DNA of 64,000 nt from Aegilops tauschii subsp. strangulata (lineage: Eukaryota > Streptophyta > Magnoliopsida > Poales > Poaceae), in NCBI RefSeq assembly GCF_002575655.3, contig NC_053039.3, positions 225,017,622 to 225,081,621 of the forward strand. Reading direction: 5' to 3'. The number at the start of each line of letters is the position of its first letter. Within the stretch, counting starts at the first letter, position 1. Below, piece by piece: positions 24,001 to 34,063 of the stretch. Position numbers and translations under genes: made by a program. A model generated the notes under the pieces. That model saw only the letters and a list, made by a program, of their open reading frames with translations. It made no database searches and was not told the DNA's origin.

Positions 24001-25230
24001 GATGGCGTGCAGCGGCGACGGCGACGAGCCGGGCGGCGGCCGAAGCTCGGGACACACGGGCGCGGTTGATGTAGTGCGTTAGCGAGAGGGATTAGGTGTT
24101 GGGCGGACTCCACTTGGCTCCAGGAGCATGTGGGACTCGATGGTTCGAGCAGCGGAGCACAGCAGCTAGGTTCTCGGCGGCTATGGCGGACGGCGGTGCT
24201 CGGGCACGCGGCGAGGGTGCTACAGCACGGGAACGAGCGAAATGAAGAAGGGAAAATGGGCAGGAGCTCACAGTGAAGACAATGAGCAGGTCGGTGGGCT
24301 CGGGGAAGGCCGGACGGCGTCGGAGTATCTCCGGCGATCTGGAGAGCCGAAGGTTGAAGACGACGGCGTCGGCGGCGTTCGGGGCCGTTCGGTGTTGCGT
24401 AGCTCGGCGAGGAGGTCTAGGGAGACACGGCGGAGCTTCTGGACTCAGGCGGAGGGCGAGGAGGTGGCTCTGGCCGCGGCAACTGCAAGCGGCGGCGACG
24501 GTGGCGTTCGGCCGTGCGCGTGAGAGAGAGATAGAGGAGGGGATGAGGGCGAGGGAGAGTGCGAGAAAGGTCGGGGGGGCTACGTGGCGTCGTCAGGGCG
24601 TCGAGGGACAGGCAGGCTGCCTGGAGGTGGCCGAGCGCGTGCCGGCGTGCGTCGGGCACACGCCCTCCTGCCCACTGGCAGGAGGTGGAAGACGACAGGG
24701 GGAGCCCCTGGTGGGCTGGGCCAGAACAGGAGCTGGGCCAGTGCGGCTGCAGGTAGGTGGCCCAGGTAGTTCCCTCTCTCTCTCCTTTTATCTCTTTTTG
24801 TTTTCTATTTTTCTGTAGTTGTTTTTGCTTAAATAAAAAATACTAGAGCTCTTCTAAAATCCTAAAAATAATTGTGGGTACCTTATGAAATATTTATGAT
24901 AGCCCTCAATTGTTTCCAGAATTATTTGAGCATTTTAGATAATTATAGCATTAAATGGCCAAAGTCAAATACCTTATGATTTAATCCAAAAATCCAAAAA
25001 TGACCTAGAAATATGCTCATCATTTTTGGCAGAGGTTATCACCTTTATCAGCAATCATGAACATTTTCAAAGGCATTTTAGGTTCTTTGGAAAAAGATTT
25101 TAGTAAACCCTAGTGGGATTAAGCGGGTGCTGGGGGTTTTCTGTCATCCCCATTTCAACTTAAATAGAATTTAAACATGATGCAACAAGATGCAGAACAC
25201 CAGGCAGTACCAGAAGCTAGGGATGTGACA
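21066..25230 (-). repeat. Solo LARD LTR flanked by AGCAA
   Basis: TGTCAGGACC...GGATGTGACA, 4165 bp. S-A sequence lies on both sides and the flanks are AGCAA (21061-21065 and 25231-25235). Removing the LTR and one AGCAA restores continuous S-A sequence, as seen in S-C near 17140-17150. This is the signature of a solo LTR left after LTR-LTR recombination. Confidence 0.85.
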
Positions 25231-26118
25231 AGCAAGTTCATCTCCATAAGCATCATTCATATTGGCATCTTGGCCACAAGCATAGCAATCATCAAGTTCA
25301 TCAAAAAGGGATATTTCAAACGAATCAACAGGATCATAGCAATTATCATAACATTCATCCTTCGGTAAGAACGAAGGGGCATTAAATAATGTATGAGTTA
25401 AAAGTTACTCTCATTAGAAGGTGGGCACGGGTAGCTAATCCGCTCTTCCTCCGTTTGTTCTTCGTTCTCCTCATCATCTTTTTCATCCAATGAGCTCGCA
25501 GTTTCATCAATTTCTTCTTCCATAGACTCCTGCAAAATATTAGTCTCTTCTTGGATAGCGGAGTTATTCTCAATAAATACATCAATATCATAATTGTATT
25601 TATAATTATCATAGCAATATTTAAGGATGGCAAGATTTTCAGGTCTATAAACTGAATCATCAAAATCTTCAAACTTTTCAAACAAAGATTCAATTTCATA
25701 TGCACCCTTAAAAGCAACAAATTCTTCTATTCGTTCCACATCATAGTAATCATATATACCATTAGCATAAGAAGCTAAGGTTTCATTATCATTAAATTTG
25801 CATGAAAAGGGAAGATGTGGAGCGTTCATCCTAGAGAAACAAGTATAATCATATCTCAAGCATAGATTCCAAGCATACTACTTCAATATATGAATTTGAT
25901 CCCATAACAATTTCCCTTTTTGTGTCAAGCGATAATCCCTAAAGTATTCACGTTGATCCAACGTTACTCCCATTATCAAGTTGAATGGGGTTTTCTCAGG
26001 ATTATTAAAGTAGTGCATAATTTTTCACATAATGAGCATTGAGGGTTTTAGGAGGTTCCCCATCTCCATGAGTAGCAAGTACCACTATTTTTTTTGGTAT
26101 TTCGTGTTCCGTATCCAT
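25231..26118 (-). pseudogene. N-terminal part of the Sabrina family ORF in S-A
   Basis: From ATG at 26116-26118 the minus strand encodes MDTEHEIPKK and a sequence parallel to the first 290 residues of the S-C protein. Frameshifts break it near 26005 and around 25860-25910. The stretch 25398-25859 is open for 153 codons and includes the acidic middle (EEEIDETASS). The frame is cut by the LARD insertion at 25231. Confidence 0.78.
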
Positions 26119-26210
26119 AACTAAAGATAGAGAACAACTTAGAACAAGAAATAAACTACTTAGTGATAAAGCAAACAAGCACACATGAGAATATTCACCC
26201 CACGCTATTG

Positions 26211-26229
26211 CTCCCCGACAATGGCACCA
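26211..26229 (-). other. Mutated primer-binding site of S-A
   Basis: The minus strand reads TGGTGCCATTGTCGGGGAG, against TGGCGCCGTTGCCGGGGAG in S-C. All three differences are transitions. Confidence 0.75.
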
Positions 26230-26240
26230 GAAAAAGGTCT

Positions 26241-27749
26241 TGATAACCCACAAGTATAGGGGATCGTTTGTAGCCTTCTTCGATAAATAAGAGTGTCAAA
26301 ACCAACGAGGAGCTAAAGGCAGAACAAATATTCCCTCAAGTTCTATCGACCACCAATACAACTCTACGCACACTTGACGTTTGCTTTACCGAAAACAAGT
26401 ATGAAACTATTTTGTAGGTGTGATGCTAGAACTACTTTGCATGAATAAAACTAGAAGTACTTTGCAAGATAATAAAAGTTAGGTGTTTAGAAAAAGGGTT
26501 TGTGTTAACAACAAAGTTATTTGTCCCTAGGCAATCGATAACAAGTACCGGTAATCATTCTTGGAATTTTATATGAGGGAGAGGCATGAGCTAACATACT
26601 TTCTCTACTTGGATCATATGAACTTATGATTGGAACTCTAGCAAGAATCCACAACTACCAAAGATCATTAAGGTCGTGAAACCCAACCATAGCATTAATT
26701 ATCAAGTCCTGTTTATCCCATACGCAACAACCCACCTACTCGGGTTTAAGCTTCTGTCACTCTCGCAACCCACCATAAGCGAATCATGAACGTATTGCAA
26801 CACCCTACAGTAGGGCCCCCTCACATTTGCGTAAGAACGGAGGGCACCCTAGGACAGCACCATAAATAAAATATACAATCATACCAACCAAGATCACGAT
26901 TAACCCACATGACAAAACGGATCTACTCAAACATCATAGGATAACCATAGATCATTGGGAAATAATATATGGAGTTGAGAACCATGTTTAAGTAGAGATT
27001 ACGGCGGGCAGAAGGGGTGTTACACCGCTGCATAGAGGGGTACAAAGTTGGTGTTGACGGTAGCAAGTTTGTTGATGTAGATCGCCGTCGCGATCGTTGT
27101 CCCGGCGGCACTCTGGTGCCACCGGAAGCGAGGGGGAGAGAGCCCCCTCCTCCTTCTTCTTCTTCCTTGGCCTCCCCCCTTAGATGGGAGGAGAGTTCCC
27201 CCTCTGGTCCATGGTCTCCATGGCGGCGGAGGGGCGGGAGCCCCTCCGAGATTGGATCTCCCTCTCTGTTCTCTTCTGTTTCGCGTTCTCCTGATCTGGC
27301 CGAAAACCGTTTCTTATATTCCGGGAGACCCGTAACTCCGATTGCGCTGAGATTTTAACACGATTTTTTTTCTGGATATAAGCTTCCTTGCGCCCGAACT
27401 AGAGCTCCAACTGACGTTCGAGGAGGGCACAACCCACCACCACGCGCCAGGGGCCTCTGGCGTGCCCTGGTGTCTTGTGGGTTGTGTCGGCCTCCGTTTG
27501 TGGTGATTCCAACTCCCAAAAATCACATATATTCCAAAATAATTCTTCGTAAAATCTTATTGCATTTGGACTTTGTTTGATATGGATTTTCCGCGATACA
27601 AAAAACATGCAGAAAACAGGAAATGGCACTAGGCACTAGATCAATAGATTAGTCCAATAAATCATATAAAAATTTACCAAAAATACGTAAAAGTTGTATA
27701 ATATTGGCATGAAACAATCAAAATTTTTAAATACGATAGAGACGTATCA
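26241..27749 (-). repeat. 5' LTR of S-A
   Basis: The plus strand opens tgataacccacaagtatagg and closes gagacgtatca, so the minus strand reads TGATACGTCTC...TTATCA. About 1509 bp, matching the S-C LTR. Confidence 0.87.
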
Positions 27750-28548
27750 CTCGTCAAGTCGCTTGTTGACAAGGTCAAGCTCTCCGTCCGAGCGCTTGAG
27801 CTTCCGATTCATCTCCTCTAGTGTCGCGGCATCAGTAGCCGCGGCCACGGAAGATGCCTAAGACATAAAAGGTTCACACTCCCTTAAATATTGGCCTCGA
27901 GTATTTGGATCCTCTGCAAGTTTCTTTGAACTTCTTATAGAGTCTCGGGGGCTGCTATACATACGGCCTATCTAAACAGTAAAACTAAAGACTAAAACCA
28001 CTTTACGGGAAAAGGGTATTACTTGACTTACCTCAAAGCCTGTTAGCAGGCCTTGGACATCGTCGTTCAGTCCGAATTGGACGAACCGAATACTCTGTAA
28101 AGCCGCACCCATCAGGGTGCGATGCCCATCCACGATGACGGAGTTGTTTACCAACTCCTCCAGCACGTCCGGCCAGCCCGCCACTGGCATCACCCTCCTC
28201 CCCGGTATTCGGAGGGGGAGGGGTCCTTTGGGACAGCACTTCCCCGACCTCTTCAGGGATCAGGGGAGGTGCAGAGCGCGATGCGGATCCGTTGTCCGCC
28301 AGTTCGATGGGCAGAGACGTCTGTTCCGAAGTCTACTCGGCAGGATGGCCGCGCGGCAGGCTGTGATAACACACGAACAACTCCCAAGAGTAAGAGATTG
28401 TTGAAAATAAAGCAACTAACACCGCTAAAATACATACCTAGCAGCAGGGGGCTTGAACCAAGGTTCCTTCTCCGGAACCTTTTCGGACGCTTCTGACTCC
28501 TCACTGGAGTCCGAGCTGTCGGGCAGGATCAGCTTAGGGCGACACTTC
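27750..28548 (-). pseudogene. E1 intron-containing ORF, downstream exons
   Basis: The minus strand shows coding exons separated by short introns with GT...AG ends. The exon 28438-28548 (CRPKLILPDSSDSSEES, SEKVPEKEPWFKPP) continues directly from 35640 once S-B is removed. Then come intron 28361-28437, exon 28032-28360 (ending ELVNNSVIVDGHRTL, GLNDDVQGLLTGFE), intron 27952-28031 (GTAAGT...GCAG), and an exon from 27951 to the S-A border. A TAG at 27858-27860 interrupts the last exon. The protein resembles ORFs of grass Gypsy elements annotated as putative gypsy-type transposon (PF04195-like), from memory. Function unknown. Confidence 0.55.
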
Positions 28549-30129
28549 TGATACGTGTCCAATGTATCTATAATTTTTGATTGTTCCATGCTATATTATA
28601 TTCTGTTTTGGACATTATTGGGCTTTATTATACACTTTTATATTATTTTTTGGGACTAACCTATTAACCGGAGGCCCAGCCTAGAATTGTTTTTTTTCCT
28701 ATTTCAGAGTTTCACAGAAACAGAATATCAAACGGAGTCCAAACGGAATGAAACCTTCGGGAACGTGATTTTCGGAACGAACGTGATCCAGAGGACTTGG
28801 ACCCTACGTCAAGAAAGCAATCAGGAAGGCACGAGGTAGGGGGGCGCGCCTACCCCCCAGGGCGCGCCCTCCACCCTCGTGGGCCCCACGTTGCTCCACC
28901 GACGTACTTCTTCCTCCTATATATACCTATGTACCCCGAAACTACCAGATACGGAGCCAAAAACCTAATTCCACGGCCGCAACCTTCTATACCCATGAGA
29001 TCCCATCTTGGGGCCTATTCCGGAGCTCCGCCGGAGGGGGCATCGATCACGGAGGGCTTCTACATCAACACCATATCCTCTCTGATGATGTGTGAGTAGT
29101 TTACTTTAGACCTTCGGGTCCATAGTTATTAGCTAGATGGCTTCTTCTCTCTTTTGGATCTCAATACAATGTTCTCCCCCTCTCTCGTGGAGATCTATTC
29201 GATGTAATCTTCTTTTGCGGTGTGTTTGTTGAGACCGATGAATTGTGGGTTTATGATCAAGTTTATCTATGAACAATATTTGTTTCTTCTCTGAATTCTT
29301 TTATGTATGATTGGTTATCTTTGCAAGTCTCTTCGAACTATCAGTTTGGTTTGGCCTACTAGATTGTCTTTCTTGCAATGGGAGAAGTGCTTAGCTTTGG
29401 GTTAAATCTTGCGGTGTCCTTTCCCAGTGACAGTAGGGGCAGCAAGGCACGTATTGTATTGTTGCCATCGAGGATAACAAGATGGGGTTTATATCATATT
29501 GCATGAGTTTATCCCTCTACATCATGTCATCTTGCTTAAAGCGTTACTCTGTTCTTATGAACTTAATACTCTAGATGCATGCTGGATAGCGGTCGATGTG
29601 TGGAGTAATAGTAGTAGATGCAGGCATGAGTCGGTCTACTTGTCTCGGACGTGATGCCTATATACATGATCATACCTAGATATTCTCATAACTATGCTCA
29701 ATTTTGTCAATTGCTCAACAGTAATTTGTTCACCACCGTAATACTTATGCTCTTGAGAGAAGCCACTAGTGAAACCTATGGCCCCCGGGTCTATTTTCCA
29801 TCATATTAATCTCCCGATAACAAGTTATTTCGGGCGCCGTTTTTATTTTACTTTCTTTACTTTGCATCTTTATCATAAAAATACCAAAAATATCATCTTA
29901 TCATATCTATCAGATCTCACTCTCGTAAGTGACCGTGAAGGGATTGACAACCCCTTTATTGCATTAGTTGCGAGGATTTATTTGTTTGTGTAGGTGCGAG
30001 GGACTCGTGCGCGGCCTCCTACTGGATTGATACCTTGGTTCTCAAAAACTGAGGGAAATACTTACGCTACTTTGCCGCATCACCCTTTCCTCTTCAAGGG
30101 AAAACTAACGCAGTGCTCAAGAGGTAGCA
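28549..30129 (+). repeat. 5' LTR of S-B
   Basis: TGATACGTGTCCAATG...AAGAGGTAGCA, 1581 bp. A TATA-like run lies at 28918-28925 (tatatata). It contains a relic of a PBS (ggcgccg near 29833-29839). Confidence 0.92.
28918..28925 (+). promoter_or_regulatory. Candidate TATA box in the S-B 5' LTR
   Basis: tatatata follows a GC-rich block with two ggcgcgcc words and lies about 370 bp into the LTR. The 3' LTR has tatata at 34427-34432. Position and sequence only. Confidence 0.45.
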
Positions 30130-30140
30130 AGAAGGATTTC

Positions 30141-30158
30141 TGGCGCCGTTGCCGGGGA
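30141..30158 (+). other. S-B primer-binding site, first copy
   Basis: TGGCGCCGTTGCCGGGGA, 11 bases after the LTR end. It matches the PBS of S-C exactly. Confidence 0.8.
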
Positions 30159-30209
30159 GGCTTACGCAAGGTCAAGTAAAGATTTGGACTCCCGACAACG
30201 AGCCATTTC

Positions 30210-30228
30210 TGGCGCCATTGCCGGGGAG
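30210..30228 (+). other. S-B primer-binding site, second copy
   Basis: TGGCGCCATTGCCGGGGAG, 69 bp after the first. The flanks also repeat (tttc before; tctacgcaaaagtcaa after, compare gcttacgcaaggtcaa). One transition separates the two sites. Confidence 0.8.
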
Positions 30229-30415
30229 TCTACGCAAAAGTCAACATACCAAGTACCCATCACAAACCCTTATCTCCCACATTACATTATTTGCCATTTG
30301 CCTCTCGTTTTCCTCTCCCCCACTTCACCTTTGCCGTTTTATTCGCCCTCCTTCCGTTTGATCTTGTGTTACCATGTGCTTTCTTTTTGCTTGCATCTTC
30401 GCTTGCTAAAAGTTT

Positions 30416-31249
30416 ATGGATCCTCATCCCCTTGCTAATCTCTTTAAGAGATCCAATTATGATGAACCAATTGCTAGTGAGTTTTGTGCACTAGATTATC
30501 TTTATGAAGTTTTGCTTGAAATTTGTGAATCTAAAAATTGTGATGAAGTACTTTATGAAGAGGTTCACGATAGCTCCTTGAATAAAAAGCATGACTGCAA
30601 TGATTTTACTATAAGTTCTCTTGATGTCAATTGTGCTAATAATATGCAAAACCCTAAGCTTGGGGATGCTAGTTTTGCTATGTCCACTACTTGCTGCAAT
30701 GATCATGATTGGGGTGATTCTTCTTATGATCTTGAAAATTTATTTAACCCCCACGATGAATATGAGATTGATAATAGTATTTGCAATAATATTGAAAGTG
30801 GGTTTGGAAGAGTGTCAACTTTAGATCCCACATATTTGGAGAATATTCAATCTTGTGAAATTTTTGATAAAAGTGGGTTTGGAGAGGTCATGACTTTAGT
30901 TAATGTTAATCCCACTATTTTGGAAGAGTGTCAACTTCACATGCATGTGGATCGTGTTGAGAATATGTTATGTGATAGATATATTTTTGAATTTTCTTAT
31001 GATCCTACATGTAATTATTATGAGAGAGGAAAATATGGTTATAGAATTTTTCATGTTACTAAATTACCTCTCGTTATGTTGAGATTGCTATTGTTTCTTT
31101 CCGCTTCCTTGCATATGCTAGTTTTTGCTTGCCTTGATAATTTGTTTGCCTATAATATGCCTATTCATTTGAAGTATGTTAGACTTAGATGTGTTTGTCA
31201 TATGTTTTATAATGCTCTCTTTGTGCTTCAATTCTTGTCTTTCTTGTGA
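30416..31249 (+). CDS. Open 277-residue S-B ORF, diverged homologue of the S-C protein
   Basis: The frame is open from ATG at 30416 to TGA at 31247-31249. It is acidic in the first two thirds, with repeated stretches GFGRVSTLDPTYLE and GFGEVMTLVNVNPTILE. The C-terminal third carries TCNYYERGKYG and NMPIHLKYVRLRC, parallel to TCNYYERG and the VRLR patch of the 447-residue S-C protein. It has hydrophobic segments near residues 215-245 (LRLLLFLSASLHMLVFACL). No catalytic motif is visible. The S-C and S-B proteins are shorter and longer versions of one family; the role is unknown. The 14-mer AAGCTTGGGGATGC occurs inside this frame at 30656-30669. Confidence 0.68.
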   Translation: MDPHPLANLFKRSNYDEPIASEFCALDYLYEVLLEICESKNCDEVLYEEVHDSSLNKKHDCNDFTISSLDVNCANNMQNPKLGDASFAMSTTCCNDHDWGDSSYDLENLFNPHDEYEIDNSICNNIESGFGRVSTLDPTYLENIQSCEIFDKSGFGEVMTLVNVNPTILEECQLHMHVDRVENMLCDRYIFEFSYDPTCNYYERGKYGYRIFHVTKLPLVMLRLLLFLSASLHMLVFACLDNLFAYNMPIHLKYVRLRCVCHMFYNALFVLQFLSFL

Positions 31250-31965
31250 GCATCATTGAAATCTCAATGCCTAGCTAGGGGCGTTAAACGATAGCGCTTG
31301 TTGGGAGGCAACCCAATTTTATTAGTTTTTTGCTTTTTGCTTCTGTTTAGGAATAAATATTTGATCTAGCCTCTGGTTAGATGTGTTTTTTTGTTTTAAC
31401 AAGTGTTTGTGCCAAGTTAAACCTATAGGATCTTCTTGGATGATAGTTATTTGATCTTGCTGTAAATTCCAGAAACTTTCTGTTCACGAAAATAATTGTT
31501 AAAAATCACCAGAACGTGATAAAATATTTATTCCAATTGCTGCTGATCAATAAACAAATTGTCTAGGTCGTACTATTTTGGCTGAATTTTTGGAGTTCCG
31601 GAAGTTTCCGTTAGTTACAGATTACTACAGACTGTTCTGTTTTTGACAGATTCTGTTTTTCGTGTGTTGTTTGCTTATTTTGATGAATCTATGGCTAGTA
31701 AAATAGTTTATAAACCATAGAGAAGTTGGAATACAGTAGGTTTAACACCAATATAAATAAAGAATGAGTTCATTACAGTACCTTGAAGTGGTCTTTTGTT
31801 TTCTTTCGCTAACGGAGCTCACGAGATTTTCTGCTGAGTTTTGTGTTGTGAAGTTTTCAAGTTTTGGGTGAAAGATTTGATGGATTATGGAACAAGGAGT
31901 GGCAAGAGCCTAAGCTTGGGGATGCCCATGGCACCCCAAGATAATCTAAGGACACCTAAAAGCCA

Positions 31966-31995
31966 AAGCTTGGGGATGCCCCGGAAGGCATCCCC
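31966..31995 (+). repeat. PPT-like 14-mer with conserved hairpin (S-B)
   Basis: AAGCTTGGGGATGC at 31966-31979; arms GGGGATGCC 31972-31980 and GGCATCCCC 31987-31995, loop CCGGAA. Another 14-mer copy is at 31912-31925. Confidence 0.78.
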
Positions 31996-32169
31996 TCTTT
32001 CGTCTACTTCCATCGGTAACTTTACTTGGAGCTATATTTTTATTCACCACATGATATGTGTTTTGCTTGGAGCGTCTTGTATTATTTGAGTCTTTATTTG
32101 TTAGTTTACCACAATAATCCTTGCTGTACACACCTTTTGAGAGAGTCACACTTGATTCGGAATTTATTA

Positions 32170-32310
32170 GAATACTCTATGTGCTTCACTTATATTTTTT
32201 GAGCTATATAGATTTGCTCTAGTGCTTCACTTATATCTTTTAGAGCACGGAGGTGGATTTGTTTTATAGAAACTATTGATCTCTCATGCTTCACTTATAT
32301 TATTTTGGGA
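32170..32310 (+). repeat. Array of CTTCACTTATAT imperfect repeats (S-B)
   Basis: Three copies of TGCTTCACTTATAT followed by TTTTGAG-like words, shared with S-A and S-C. Confidence 0.75.
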
Positions 32311-34048
32311 GTCTTAAAATAGCATGGCAATTTGCTTTAATCATAATATCATGAGAAATTTGATACTTGATAATTGTTTTGAGATATAAAGGTGGTAATA
32401 TCATAGTTGTGCTAGTTGAGTAATTGTGGAATTGAAAAATACATGTGTTGGAGTTTGTGATTCCCGTAGCATGCACGTATGGTGAACCGTTATGTAACAA
32501 AGTCGGAGCATGAAGTATTTGTTGATTGTCTTCCTTTGTGTGGCGGTCGGGATCACACGATGGTTAACTCCTACCAACCCTTCCCCTAGGAGCATGCGTA
32601 GTAGTACTTTGCTTCGAGGGCTAATAAATTTTTGCAATAAGTATATGAGTTCTTTATGACTAATGTGAGTCCATGGATTATACGCACACTTACCTTTCCG
32701 CAATTTTCTAGCCTCTTCGGTACCGCGCATTGCCCTTTCTCACCTTGAGAGTTGGTGCAAACTTCGCTGGTGCATCCAAACCCCGTGATATGATGCGCTC
32801 TATCACACATAAACCTCCTTATATCTTCCTCAAAACAGCCACCATACCTACCTATCATGGCATTTCCATAGCCATTCCGAGATATATTGCCATGCAACTT
32901 TCCACCGTTTCATTTATCATGACACGCTCCATTATTGTCATATTGCTTTGCATGATCATGTAGTTGACATTGTATTTGTGGCAAAGCCACCATTCATAAT
33001 TCTTTCATACATGTCGCTCTTGATTCATTGCATATCCCGGTACACCACCAGAGGCATTCATATAGAGTCATATTTTGTTCTAAGTATTGAGTTGTAATTC
33101 ATGAGTTGTAAGTAAATAAAAGTGTGATGATCATCATTATTAGAGCATTGTCCCAAGTGAGGAAAGGATGATGGAGACTATTATTCCCCCACAAGTCGGG
33201 ATGAGACTCTGGACTAAAAAAAGAGGCCATAAAAAAAAAGAGAAAAGGCCCAAATAAAAAAATGAGAGAAAAAGAGAGAAGGGACAATGTTACTATCCTT
33301 TTACCACACTTGTGCTTCAAAGTAGCACCGTGATCTTCATAATAGAGAGTCTCTCATTTTGTCACTTTCATATACTAGTGGGAAATTTCATTATAGAACT
33401 TGGCTTGTATATTCCAATGATGGGCTTCCTCAAATGCCCGAGGTCTTCGTGAGCAAGCAAGTTGGATGCACACCCACTTAGTTTCTTTTTGAGCTTTCAT
33501 ACACTTATAGCTCTAGTGCATCCGTTGCATGGCAATCCCTACTCCTCGCATTAACATCAATTGATGGGCATCTCCATAGCCCGTTGATTAGCCTCGTTGA
33601 TGTGAGACTTCCTCCTTTTTTGTCTTCCCACATAACCCCTACCATTATACCTTATTCCACCATAGTACTATATCCATGGCTTGCGCTCATGTATTGCGTA
33701 AGAGTTGAAAAGGCTGAAGCGCGTTAAAAGTATGAACCAATTGCTTGGCTAAAACCGGGGTCGTACATGATATGAATATTTTGTGTGGGGAAGATGGAGC
33801 ATAGCCAGACTATATGATTTTGTAGGGATAACTTGCTTTGGCTATGTTATTTTGATAAGACATAATTGCTTAGTTAGTATGCTTGAAGTATTATTGTTTT
33901 TATGTCAACATTAAACTTTTATCTTGAATCATATCAAATCTGAACATTCATGCCACAATAAGAAGAATATATTGAAATTATGCTAAGTAGCATTCCACAT
34001 CAAAAATTCTGTTTTTATCATTTACCTACTCGAGGACGAGCAGGAATT

Positions 34049-34062
34049 AAGCTTGGGGATGC
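34049..34062 (+). other. Polypurine tract of S-B
   Basis: AAGCTTGGGGATGC lies one base before the 3' LTR start (TGATACGTC, 34064). The position is that of the plus-strand primer. The identical 14-mer recurs internally at 30656, 31912 and 31966. Confidence 0.75.
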
Positions 34063-34063
34063 T

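Larger units (their letters stand above)
25231..27749 (-). mobile_element. Sabrina-like element S-A, 5' part with LTR
   Basis: On the minus strand: 5' LTR 26241-27749, mutated PBS, N-terminal part of the family ORF, then the AGCAA junction with the solo LARD LTR. It is of the same LTR type as S-C. The first bases beyond the LTR (ctcgt, 27750-27754) are the candidate TSD, the partner being outside the window. S-A is inserted into element E1. Confidence 0.85.
31250..34063 (+). other. S-B non-coding interior
   Basis: About 2.8 kb without recognisable coding. It contains the 14-mer/hairpin (31912-31995), the repeat array (32170-32310), a region shared with S-A and S-C (32600-32960), and a purine-rich A/G tract at about 33216-33290. 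It ends with the polypurine tract before the 3' LTR. Confidence 0.7.

Noticed and set aside
28840..28872. GC-rich palindromic block with two ggcgcgcc words in the S-B LTR as a special regulatory site
   Set aside because: It is part of normal LTR U3 sequence, present in the 3' LTR too, and no known factor site was recognised.
31081..31160. Membrane protein reading of the S-B ORF C-terminus
   Set aside because: The hydrophobic stretch exists, but the homologous segment in S-C is less hydrophobic and no signal peptide is visible; not enough to claim a membrane protein.
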